A stretch of DNA of 16,191 nt, from contig JBDTWS010000092.1 in the NCBI GenBank assembly GCA_040006575.1, positions 1 to 16,191 of the forward strand, given 5' to 3'. The notes beneath the pieces were generated by a model that was given only the letters and a program-made list of their open reading frames with translations, made no database searches and had not been told where the DNA came from. The DNA comes from UKL13-2 sp040006575 (GTDB taxonomy: Bacteria; Pseudomonadota; Gammaproteobacteria; Burkholderiales; Usitatibacteraceae). A program made the translations under genes and the position numbers. This document shows positions 6,385 through 12,881 of this stretch, piece after piece; position 1 is the first letter of the stretch, and every line of letters begins with the position of its first letter.

Positions 6385-7302
6385 ATGCAGATAGGCATGA
6401 TCGGGCTGGGGAAAATGGGGGCCAGCATGGCCACCCGACTGTGCCGCGCGGATATCCATGTGGTGGGGTATGACGCCAATGGAAAATCGGTCGATGGCCT
6501 GGTGAATGAGCCGGGTTTCGATGGCGCGTATTCTCTCGACGCACTGCTCAACGCGCTGCCCGAGCCGCGCAAAGTCTGGGTGATGCTGCCGGCCGGCAAG
6601 GCCACCAGCCAGACGCTCGATGAACTGCGGCTGAAACTGGCGCCCGGCGACCTGGTGGTCAACGGCGGCAATAGTTTCTACAAGGAAACTGTCGCGGTCG
6701 CAGAAGCTTTCCGTCTCGCTGAAATCCAGTTTGTGGACGTCGGTGTGTCGGGCGGCATCCACGGCCTGGAGAGCGGCTACTGCATGATGGTCGGTGGTGA
6801 GGCCACGGCCGTGCAGCGCCTGCAGCGCATTCTCACCGCGCTGGCGCCGCACCCCAACCAGTGGCTGCACACGGGGCCTACCGGTGCCGGCCATTACACA
6901 AAGATGGTTCACAACGGTATCGAGTACGGAATGATGCAGGCGTATGCCGAAGGCTTTGCGCTGCTGGCCGCCAAGCGCGAATTCGATCTCGACATCGGCG
7001 CCATCGCCGAGAACTGGCGTCACGGCAGCGTGGTGCGCTCCTGGCTGCTCGATCTCACGGCACAGTTTCTCAAGGAAGACCAGGACCTGGTCGGGATTGC
7101 CCCGCGCGTGCCGGATTCAGGCGAGGGCCGCTGGACCGCCATGGAGGCAATCGAGCTGGGCATTCCCGCGCCGGTCATGTCGCTGGCACTGATGTCGCGG
7201 TTCGCCAGCCAGGGCCGCGATGAATATGAAAACAAACTGCTGGCCATGATGCGCAAGGGCTTCGGCGGACATGCTGTGGATCAAACGGGAGAAGAAAAAT
7301 GA
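6385..7302 (+). CDS. gnd: 6-phosphogluconate dehydrogenase, short NAD-type, inside the transporter operon
   Basis: This is a 305-residue decarboxylating 6-phosphogluconate dehydrogenase of the short (YqeC/GndA-like) class, which oxidises 6-phosphogluconate to ribulose 5-phosphate and CO2. Visible features are the Rossmann motif GLGKMG (8-13 region), then GYDANG with an acidic residue (D30) at the end of the second strand, which favours NAD over NADP. They continue with GGNSFYKE, VSGGIHG (SGG of the substrate site), and the catalytic KMVHNGIEYG with K173, H176, N177, E180 and Y181. The C-terminus has SGEGRW, and MRKGFGGHA provides R290 and H296 equivalent to residues that reach the partner subunit. 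The set looks complete and active. VSGGIHG differs from the usual short-form TSGGVWG. It starts 1 nt after phnE2 and overlaps phnD3 (ATGA), so it is embedded in the operon. Its true substrate in this setting could differ. Confidence 0.9.
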   Translation: MQIGMIGLGKMGASMATRLCRADIHVVGYDANGKSVDGLVNEPGFDGAYSLDALLNALPEPRKVWVMLPAGKATSQTLDELRLKLAPGDLVVNGGNSFYKETVAVAEAFRLAEIQFVDVGVSGGIHGLESGYCMMVGGEATAVQRLQRILTALAPHPNQWLHTGPTGAGHYTKMVHNGIEYGMMQAYAEGFALLAAKREFDLDIGAIAENWRHGSVVRSWLLDLTAQFLKEDQDLVGIAPRVPDSGEGRWTAMEAIELGIPAPVMSLALMSRFASQGRDEYENKLLAMMRKGFGGHAVDQTGEEK

Positions 7303-8303
7303 ATCGCACGCTGAAATTTCTTGGTGCCGCCGCCGCTGCGGGAATGTTGTCGACGGCCGTGACGTCTGCATGCGCGCAGGCGTGTCCCCATCGCGGGCAA
7401 CTCGATGACATGTACTGCGACGCGAACAAGGACATGGTGGCCGACGCGCCCACCGACAAATCAAAATGGAAAAATCCGTCGACGCTGATCTTTACCTACA
7501 CGCCGATCGAGGATCCTGCGGTGTATCAAAAAATCTTCTCCAACTTCCAGGAGCATCTCGGCACCTGCACGGGGAAGCGCGTGGTGTATTACCAGGTCCA
7601 GTCGAATGCGGCACAGATCGAAGCGATGCGCGCGGGCCGGCTGCATCTTGGCGGCTTTTCAACCGGTTCCACCGGCTATGCGGTGAATCTCGCCGGCGCA
7701 GTGCCGTTCGCCGTGAAGGGCGACGCCACGGGCCCGCGTTCGTATCACCTCGCCATCATCGTCAGGGCCGATAGTCCGTATAAAAAACTCTCCGATCTCA
7801 AGGGCAAGAAAATCGCACACTCCGCGCCATCCTCGAATTCCGGCAACCTCGCGCCGCGCTCCCTGCTGCCGGCTGAGGGACTGACACCGGACAAGGATTA
7901 CAAGCCGCTGTTCTCCGGAAAGCACGATCAATCGATCATGGGTGTGAATACGGGAGATTACGATGCGGCTGCGATTGCCGACGACGTGCTGGAACGCATG
8001 GCCAAGCGCGGCGTGGTGAAGCTGGAAAATTTCCGCGTCCTGTATCGCAGCCCGCCGTTCATCACCTCAAGTTTTGCGTATGCACATGACCTCGATCCTG
8101 CGCTGGGGGCGAAAATTCGCGAGTGTTTCGTGAGCTATAAATTCACGCCGGAGATGACGAAGGAATTCAATGGCGATGACCGCTTTCACCCGGCGAATTA
8201 TGAGAAAGATTGGGCGATTGTGCGGAAGGTTGCGGAGGATACGGGGACGGCGTTTAATCGCGCGGCGTTTGAGCGGGAGAATGCGGCGGAGGGGAAGAAG
8301 TAG
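7299..8303 (+). CDS. phnD3: Periplasmic phosphonate/phosphite-type ABC binding protein, third paralogue
   Basis: This is a 334-residue PhnD-family binding protein and the last gene of the operon. The signal peptide is residues 1-26, ending ACA. The mature start is QACPHRGQLDDMYCD, then DANKDMVADAPTD (D41, N43, D45, D49, D53). Cysteines C29, C40, C90 and C276 match those of the other two paralogues. It retains FSTGSTGYAVNLAGA, SSNSG (178-182) and GDYDAAAI. It aligns to phnD1 without gaps, with about 70% identity by eye over the first 100 mature residues, so phnD1 and phnD3 are the closer pair and share the VKGDA pocket-side loop that phnD2 lacks. GGGAG lies 7 nt before the ATG, which overlaps the gnd stop. 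A binding protein at the far end, after the enzyme gene, suggests duplication of phnD1 or acquisition together with gnd. Confidence 0.9.
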   Translation: MNRTLKFLGAAAAAGMLSTAVTSACAQACPHRGQLDDMYCDANKDMVADAPTDKSKWKNPSTLIFTYTPIEDPAVYQKIFSNFQEHLGTCTGKRVVYYQVQSNAAQIEAMRAGRLHLGGFSTGSTGYAVNLAGAVPFAVKGDATGPRSYHLAIIVRADSPYKKLSDLKGKKIAHSAPSSNSGNLAPRSLLPAEGLTPDKDYKPLFSGKHDQSIMGVNTGDYDAAAIADDVLERMAKRGVVKLENFRVLYRSPPFITSSFAYAHDLDPALGAKIRECFVSYKFTPEMTKEFNGDDRFHPANYEKDWAIVRKVAEDTGTAFNRAAFERENAAEGKK

Positions 8304-8328
8304 GGTGGCGGTATCCACGCCCAATCTG

Positions 8329-8456
8329 CTCCGTTCGTGCTGAGCCTGTCGAAGCATATGGATGGGCTGATTTATTTAAACAGAGCCTTGCATCCAGGCC
8401 CTTCGATGAGCGTAGCGCACCCTGTCCTGACGCTCTCGAAGGATCAGGGCGAACGG
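8329..8456. repeat. REP-pair element A in the convergent phnD3-gor region
   Basis: The left arm (8331-8354, CCGTTCGTGCTGAGCCTGTC and onward) and right arm (8433-8456, ending TCAGGGCGAACGG) are imperfect reverse complements around about 80 nt. The core CGTTCG..CTGAGCCTGTCGAAG is a widespread extragenic repeat in proteobacteria. The left 48 nt (8329-8376) recur as a direct repeat at 8504-8551 with four differences by my count. Confidence 0.75.
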
Positions 8457-8503
8457 TGTCCCGTTGGTGCTCAAGAATCGCACACCATTGCTCAGCCTGT
8501 AGG

Positions 8504-8599
8504 CTCCGTTCGCGCTGAGCCTGTCGAAGCACATGGATGGGCTGACATATTCGAATAGCGCAGTGCACCCTACCCTTCGACAGGCTCAGGGCGAACGGA
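8504..8599. repeat. REP-pair element B in the convergent phnD3-gor region
   Basis: The left arm 8505-8529 (TCCGTTCGCGCTGAGCCTGT and onward) and right arm 8575-8599 are reverse complements over 25 nt with one mismatch, around a 45-nt loop. This would form a strong hairpin in transcripts from either direction and could serve as the transcript end between the convergent phn-type operon and gor. The whole 8304-8716 stretch holds elements A and B, the tandem array and no supported gene. Confidence 0.85.
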
Positions 8600-8698
8600 T
8601 ATTTTGCGACGATTCAGTGCGAACGGATATTTTGCGGCCACCCAGTGCGAGCGGATATCTTGCGGCGATTCAGTGCGAACGGAGACTCTGCGACGACT
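8587..8698. repeat. Four tandem 28-nt repeats
   Basis: Four head-to-tail 28-nt units at 8587-8614, 8615-8642, 8643-8670 and 8671-8698, with consensus CAGTGCGAACGGATATTTTG followed by CGRCGATT. Each unit differs from the consensus at a few positions. The first unit (CAGGGCGAACGG) is also the end of REP element B, so the array seems to have grown out of that element. There are no spacers, so it is not a CRISPR array, and a 28-nt period is not compatible with a coding repeat. Confidence 0.85.
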
Positions 8699-8716
8699 CA
8701 AAAAAACGTTAAAGCA

Positions 8717-10069
8717 TTACACCACCGCCGTCCGCATCGTCACAAACTCTTCCGCTACCGTCGGATGTATCCCCAGCGTCGCATCAAACTGCGCCTTCGT
8801 CGCCCCGCAATTCAAGGCAACCGCGATCCCCTGGATAATCTCCCCCGCATCATGTCCCACCATATGCGCGCCCAGCACGCGATCCGTCGCCACGTCGACC
8901 ACCAGCTTCATGAATGTGCGCTCATCGCGCCCTGACAGCGTGTGTTTCAGCGCCCTGAAGTCGCTCTTGAAAATTTTCACCTCAAACCCGCGTTCACGCG
9001 CCAGCGTTTCGGACAGGCCAACGCTGCTGACGTTGGGATGGCTGAAAATCGCCGTGGGAATATTCTCGTAACTGAGCTGGCGTTTGCCTTCGTTGAACAA
9101 CTGGTCGGCCACCACCATGCCCTCGGCCAGGGCGACCGGCGTCAGCGCCAGGGTGTCGGTGACATCGCCGATGGCGAAGATGGACGGCACATTGGTCGCG
9201 TAATGTTCGTCGACTTTCACGCCCCCTTTTTTGCTCAGCGTGATGCCAAGCGACTCCAGCCCCAAACCATGAATGCGCGGCGCGCGACCGGTGGCGAACA
9301 GGATGCAATCTGCTTCGATGATTTCCCCGCCCGGCTGTTTCAGCGCAAGTCCGCCCGCAACTTTGTCAATGCGTTCAATGCCGTTGCCATGACGCATGTG
9401 CACGCCTTTCTTGCGCATTTCTGCCGCAAGGAAAGTGCCCAGGTCGGCGTCGAACGCTTTCAGCGGCAACTGGCCGCGATAGAGCAACGTGGTGTGCGCA
9501 CCGAGTCCATTGAAAATTGACGCGAGCTCCACCGCGATGTACCCGGCACCGATGACCAGGACGCGACGCGGCAACGATTCAAGATGAAAAAACTCGTCTG
9601 ACGTGATGGCCAGTTCGCTGCCGGGAATGTCCGGCTTCACCGGCGCGCCGCCGGTGGCGAGCAAAATATTTTTGCTGGTGATGCGTTCGCCGTTGATCTC
9701 CACGGTGTGCTGATCCACCAGCGAGGCGTGGCCGCGCAAAATGTTGACACCCGCGCCGGTCAGGATGCGTTCGTATACGCCGTTGAGTCGCGCGATCTCG
9801 CGGTCCTTGTTGGCGACCAGTGTCTTCCAGTCGAAATGCACACCGTCATTGGCCCAGCCAAAGCCCACCGCGTCTTCGATATCCGAATGGAAATGCGCGG
9901 CATAGGAGAAAAGTTTTTTCGGAATGCAGCCGGCATTGACGCAGGTGCCGCCGAGATAGGTGGATTCCGCGATGGCAACTTTTGCGCCGAACCCTGCCGA
10001 CATGCGGCTCGCGCGCACGCCGCCGGAACCGGCGCCGATGGTGAAGAGGTCGTACTGGTAGTCGGGCAT
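8717..10069 (-). CDS. gor: Glutathione reductase
   Basis: This is a 450-residue FAD-dependent disulfide reductase that regenerates reduced glutathione in the cytoplasm. Domains in order are the FAD-binding GAGSGGVRAS (12-21) and the redox-active disulfide GGTCVNAGCIPKK (C43 and C48; most relatives have VGCVPKK). Then comes the NADPH domain GAGYIAVELASIF followed by LLYRGQLPLKAFD, where Arg and Lys stand at the two positions usually Arg/Arg for NADPH phosphate binding. Then come AIGDVT and the C-terminal HPTVAEEFVTMRT with catalytic H435 and E440. The HPTVAEEFVTM ending and lack of a lipoamide-type sequence favour glutathione reductase over dihydrolipoamide dehydrogenase. The start has GGAG 7 nt upstream. 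The gene is convergent with the phn-type operon and 186 nt downstream of greB. It could also act on another small thiol. Confidence 0.9.
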   Translation of the reverse strand: MPDYQYDLFTIGAGSGGVRASRMSAGFGAKVAIAESTYLGGTCVNAGCIPKKLFSYAAHFHSDIEDAVGFGWANDGVHFDWKTLVANKDREIARLNGVYERILTGAGVNILRGHASLVDQHTVEINGERITSKNILLATGGAPVKPDIPGSELAITSDEFFHLESLPRRVLVIGAGYIAVELASIFNGLGAHTTLLYRGQLPLKAFDADLGTFLAAEMRKKGVHMRHGNGIERIDKVAGGLALKQPGGEIIEADCILFATGRAPRIHGLGLESLGITLSKKGGVKVDEHYATNVPSIFAIGDVTDTLALTPVALAEGMVVADQLFNEGKRQLSYENIPTAIFSHPNVSSVGLSETLARERGFEVKIFKSDFRALKHTLSGRDERTFMKLVVDVATDRVLGAHMVGHDAGEIIQGIAVALNCGATKAQFDATLGIHPTVAEEFVTMRTAVV

Positions 10070-10102
10070 GTTGTGCTCCGGCGAAGATATGGAAAAGATG
10101 GG

Positions 10103-10108
10103 ATGATA
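10103..10108 (-). promoter_or_regulatory. Tentative -10 box for gor
   Basis: TATCAT on the minus strand (10108 to 10103) matches the -10 consensus at 5 of 6 positions and lies about 34 nt before the gor ATG. The only -35 candidate, TTCGCG at an 18-nt spacing, is poor. The 10070-10255 gap otherwise shows no supported gene. Confidence 0.25.
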
Positions 10109-10255
10109 GTTAGTGCACGGCAGCGGCGCGAACTTTCATTTCAATGCGGAAACTTCAAATTCGGCGCGACAGGCGCGTGGATTCTGGCGACTAGAGTCAA
10201 GCACTGGTGCGGCTCACAGGCAATTTTCATGCCGGAAGCCGCTCCAAATGGCGAT

Positions 10256-10876
10256 CTAGCTGTTTTTATCGACTGGAAACGCGGCCTCGGTCGGTACAAA
10301 CGGCTCCACCTCCACGCGCCGGTAACCGACGTCAAGAACATCGAGTTCTTCCACGCCACCCGGCGCACGCAGGATCACCGCGTCGCCCGGTCGCGCCTTC
10401 ATCAGTGCGCGCGCGAGAGGCGAAATCCAGCTGATGTGATTTTTCTTCAGGTCGATCTCGTCGACGCCAACGATGGTGATGGTGTTCTCATCGCCCTGCT
10501 GGTTTGCGTACGTCACCGTCGCACCAAAAAATACCTGTTCGGCGATTTCATCGTCACGCGGCAATTCGGGATCGACCACTTCCGCCACATCGAGGCGCTT
10601 GGTCAGGAAACGCAGCCGCCGGTCGATTTCACGCAGGCGCTTTTTACCGTACTGGTAATCCGCGTTCTCGCTGCGATCGCCGTTTTTTGCGGCCCACGAA
10701 ACCGCAGCCGTGACGGCAGGCCGGTCTTTCTTCAGCAGGTAGTCGAATTCGTCCTTCAGCGCCTTGTGGCCCAGCGGCGTAATGTAGTTCTTGCTGCCCG
10801 CGGGTAGCGGCGACGCGCCCTCGTCAAGGTCGTCGTCTTCGTCCTGGTCGTTTTCTTTGGTAAATGCCTTGCTCAT
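10256..10876 (-). CDS. greB: Transcript cleavage factor GreB with acidic N-terminal extension
   Basis: This is a 206-residue GreB, which inserts its coiled coil into the RNA polymerase secondary channel and stimulates cleavage of backtracked RNA. The start is set at MSKAFTKE (10876), the usual GreB beginning, rather than an ATG 48 nt upstream. Residues 9-19 are an acidic patch (NDQDEDDDLDE). The coiled coil follows YITPLGHKAL, with the tip NGDRSENADYQYGKKRLREID carrying the catalytic acids D67 and E70. The FKBP-like C-terminal half contains VFFGATVTYAN, TITIVGVDEID and SPLARALMKARPGD. The protein is longer than the roughly 160 residues of the E. coli protein, because of the N-terminal acidic patch and a C-terminal tail of about 20 residues. 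YGKKRLREIDRR distinguishes it from GreA. Confidence 0.93.
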   Translation of the reverse strand: MSKAFTKENDQDEDDDLDEGASPLPAGSKNYITPLGHKALKDEFDYLLKKDRPAVTAAVSWAAKNGDRSENADYQYGKKRLREIDRRLRFLTKRLDVAEVVDPELPRDDEIAEQVFFGATVTYANQQGDENTITIVGVDEIDLKKNHISWISPLARALMKARPGDAVILRAPGGVEELDVLDVGYRRVEVEPFVPTEAAFPVDKNS

Positions 10877-10967
10877 CGTTTTAGCACCATCGTTTTCGCA
10901 CTGTTTTAATACCACCACTTCCATACCAATAAATTCGTGGCAATGTGTTTCTTGCTGCCGTGCAACG

Positions 10968-10996
10968 TTAACAATTCAACGGGTCGAGTGTACACT
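10968..10996 (+). promoter_or_regulatory. Sigma-70-type promoter for the J-domain-like gene
   Basis: TTAACA (10968-10973, 5 of 6 to the -35 consensus), a 17-nt spacer, and TACACT (10991-10996, 4 of 6 to the -10 consensus). Transcription would begin near 11003, about 26 nt before the ATG at 11029. The -10 overlaps a perfect GTGTACAC palindrome (10988-10995), and two GTTAAC palindromes (10967-10972 and 11005-11010) flank the promoter, a layout that could hold a repressor. Confidence 0.45.
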
Positions 10997-11028
10997 TGCA
11001 CCCTGTTAACTTAGCCCTGCCGAACACG

Positions 11029-11826
11029 ATGGACCTATACGAAGTATTGGAAATTCCCGAGAACGCCAACGAAACCTGGATTCTTCGCGCCTACGAGCTG
11101 AAGAAGAAGGCTATCGAGGCCGATTCCTCCCTCAGCGACGACGAACGGAAGCGCCGCATTTTTTCCGTCGACAAGGCTTTCAACACCCTGTCCGATCGTG
11201 GCGCACGCGAGCGTTACGACAATCGCCATGTGCACGTCGTCGAGCAAACCGGGGCAGTTTCACGAGTGCCCACGCTGGTGTGGATTGTACTGGGCACCGT
11301 ACTGGTGATCGGTGCAGCGGTCTATTGGCAATATTCCAGCCGCATGGCGCGTGAACGTGTCGAGCTTGCCGAGCGCATTGACCGTGAACGTGCAGAAGCA
11401 GAGCGCGCGCAACAGGCGGCCGCGCGCGAAAGAGGCGATGCCGCGACCGATCTCGCGCTTTCCAGCATGGGCAACCCAGGCGACGATGCCCATCGCCAGG
11501 CATTGCGTGCAGACCGCGAGCGCGAGGTGCAGCGCTATCGCGATGAAGCACAGTCGCGCAACGACATGCAAACCAGTGCGCGTCTCGCCAGCCAGGCGCA
11601 GCAACTCAACGACGCAAACTCGCGGCGCCTGCAGGTCGAACAGGAAAACCAGCGGCGCCAGGCGCAGGCTGACGTGGACCGGCAGAAACGCTGGCTGGAA
11701 CAGAAGGCGCGTGAAGAGCAAATTGCCGCCGATCGCCAGGCTGCTGCGGCACGTGCCGACCAGATGCGCGCGCAAATGGAAGAGCGCCGCCGCGAAGAAG
11801 AAGAACGGCGCCGCTCGCGTCGCTAG
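11029..11826 (+). CDS. Membrane-anchored J-domain-like protein without HPD motif, long coiled coil
   Basis: A 265-residue protein. Residues 1-66 read like a J domain: MDLYEVLEIPENANETWILRAYE opens it, and FSVDKAFNTLSDRGARERYD is the helix III/IV end. The His-Pro-Asp triad needed to stimulate an Hsp70 ATPase is missing: the loop reads KKKAIEADSSLSDDER. A single transmembrane helix follows at about 80-100 (VPTLVWIVLGTVLVIGAAVYW). Residues 101-265 are almost wholly Arg/Glu/Gln/Ala-rich and should form a long coiled coil, interrupted near 138-155. There is no signal peptide, so an N-terminus-in orientation is likely. The ATG at 11029 is preferred over a TTG at 10996, which lies on the promoter -10 box. 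No strong Shine-Dalgarno is visible. It is divergent from greB. I do not recognise a named family; a structural or scaffolding J-like protein is the best description. Confidence 0.75.
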   Translation: MDLYEVLEIPENANETWILRAYELKKKAIEADSSLSDDERKRRIFSVDKAFNTLSDRGARERYDNRHVHVVEQTGAVSRVPTLVWIVLGTVLVIGAAVYWQYSSRMARERVELAERIDRERAEAERAQQAAARERGDAATDLALSSMGNPGDDAHRQALRADREREVQRYRDEAQSRNDMQTSARLASQAQQLNDANSRRLQVEQENQRRQAQADVDRQKRWLEQKAREEQIAADRQAAAARADQMRAQMEERRREEEERRRSRR

Positions 11827-11827
11827 A

Positions 11828-11844
11828 AACGACGCTGCGTCTTT
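11828..11844. terminator. Possible short bidirectional terminator
   Basis: GACG (11831-11834), loop CTG, CGTC (11838-11841), flanked by AAA on the left and TTT on the right, in the 24-nt gap between the convergent J-like and marC-family genes. The stem is only 4 bp, so this would be a weak terminator at best. Confidence 0.25.
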
Positions 11845-11850
11845 GCCGGG

Positions 11851-12453
11851 TTAGTGCGGGATCTGCTGCAGGAACTGGCGGATTCCGCCCAGCAGCATTT
11901 CCACCGCGATCGCGGTGAGGATCAATCCCATCAATCGCTCGATGGCTTCCATGGCGCGCTTGCCCAGCAGCTTTTCGATGCGCTCGCCCATGATGAGGAG
12001 CGTGGCTGACACCACCATTGCGGCCGTCATCGCGGCGACCCACACGCCCAGCTTCGACGGCTCGCGCGAAACCATCAGCATCACCGTTGCCAATGCGGAC
12101 GGACCGGCGATGAGGGGAATGGCCAGCGGCACGATGAAGGGCTCGTGTTCCAGCGATTCACCGAAAACACTTTCACTCGACTTGAACACCATGTTGATGG
12201 CGATCATGAACAGGATCACGCCACCGGCAATCGACAGCGAAATTTCAGACAGGTGCATCACGTCGAGGAACTGACGTCCGCCGAACATGAAGGCCAGCAG
12301 GATCAGGTAAGCAATGAGGCATTCGCGCGCGACGACCTTGGCGCGGCGCTTTGAATCAACCTGGCGCAGCAGCGATGCCACCAGCGGAAGATTGCCGAGG
12401 GGGTCCAGCACCAGGAACAGCAGGACGAAGGCGGAGATGAGGTCGGCGTTCAT
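11851..12453 (-). CDS. MarC family inner-membrane protein
   Basis: This is a 200-residue integral membrane protein of the MarC/YchE/YhgN family (PF01914), with about six hydrophobic segments. Family marks are FLVLDPLGNLPLVASLL near the N-terminus, SIAGGVILFMIAINMVF in the middle and PLAIPLIAGPSALATVML, followed by a last pair of helices ending MEAIERLMGLILTAIAVEML. Length is normal. The molecular function of the family is unsettled; early links to multidrug resistance for MarC have not held up, and some relatives are annotated as amino-acid channels. Seventy-seven nt separate it from the yjbR-like gene upstream on the same strand, so it may be transcribed with that operon or on its own. Confidence 0.9.
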   Translation of the reverse strand: MNADLISAFVLLFLVLDPLGNLPLVASLLRQVDSKRRAKVVARECLIAYLILLAFMFGGRQFLDVMHLSEISLSIAGGVILFMIAINMVFKSSESVFGESLEHEPFIVPLAIPLIAGPSALATVMLMVSREPSKLGVWVAAMTAAMVVSATLLIMGERIEKLLGKRAMEAIERLMGLILTAIAVEMLLGGIRQFLQQIPH

Positions 12454-12486
12454 GGCGGGATTTTACAGTGCGGCAGCGGGGAGCCT

Positions 12487-12500
12487 GCTGTGAATACAGC
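12487..12500. other. Small hairpin between yjbR-like and marC-family genes
   Basis: GCTGT, loop GAAT, ACAGC: a 5-bp stem with a 4-nt loop in the 77-nt gap. There is no T-tract, and it does not by itself look like a terminator. Confidence 0.25.
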
Positions 12501-12530
12501 CGCGCGGCAAACCTTGCGGCACGAAGGCAA

Positions 12531-12881
12531 CTAGACCAGGCCCAGTTCTGCCCTGAGTTTCTTCGTCAGCTTGGCCGCCACCAGTTCGTGCGATCGCCTG
12601 AGCAACGATTTCAACTCCGCATCTGAAATTTTCTTCAACTCATTCACCTGCACCCATTTATTCCGCGCCATGTACGGCGCCGGAACAAAGCCCGCGCGGT
12701 CGGTGAGTTGCAGGAACAAATCGTCGTCGACCTTGAACGAAACCATCGCGCGGCCTTCATCTTCGTACGCAACGCAAAACATTTTCCCGCCCACCGAGCT
12801 GACCTGGTCTGCGCCCCATTTCACATCCTGCGTGACTGCAGGCAACTTCGCGCAATATTTGATGATGGCAGCGACATTCAT
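12531..12881 (-). CDS. YjbR/MmcQ family protein
   Basis: This is a 116-residue protein of the MmcQ/YjbR family (PF04237), small alpha/beta proteins with a CyaY-like or double-wing DNA-binding-type fold. Seen in the sequence are an N-terminal helix (AAIIKYCAKLPAVTQDVKWG), the typical strand run KMFCVAYEDEGRAMVSFKVDD, then GFVPAPYMARNKWVQV and a C-terminal helical stretch SDAELKSLLRRSHELVAAKL. The W in VKWG and the KWV motif are common in the family. The ATG overlaps the TGA of ftsB (ATGA, 12878-12881), so it is co-translated with a cell-division gene. Its cellular role is not established, and the neighbour does not settle it. Confidence 0.88.
   Translation of the reverse strand: MNVAAIIKYCAKLPAVTQDVKWGADQVSSVGGKMFCVAYEDEGRAMVSFKVDDDLFLQLTDRAGFVPAPYMARNKWVQVNELKKISDAELKSLLRRSHELVAAKLTKKLRAELGLV

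Noticed and set aside
7299..7400. Lipoprotein signal in phnD3 (cysteine inside the signal region, VTSAC)
   Set aside because: The residue three before that Cys is Thr, a poor lipobox, and a normal ACA cleavage site follows; phnD1 and phnD2 have no lipobox either.
8337..8558. A 73-codon plus-strand frame (MLSLSKHMDGLIYLN start)
   Set aside because: It is made from REP-pair sequence; such frames are a known source of false small proteins. The plus frame starting at 8604 is likewise repeat sequence running into the antisense of gor.
8587..8698. Possible CRISPR array
   Set aside because: The 28-nt units are contiguous with no unique spacers between them, and no cas gene is nearby.
10141..10255. 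Small minus-strand frame (29 codons from an ATG near 10230) between greB and gor
   Set aside because: It has no ribosome binding site and no recognisable features, and it lies where the gor promoter is expected.
10877..10924. Longer GreB with 16 extra residues
   Set aside because: MEVVVLKQCENDGAKT does not resemble GreB N-termini, whereas MSKAFTKE does, and no Shine-Dalgarno precedes the upstream ATG.
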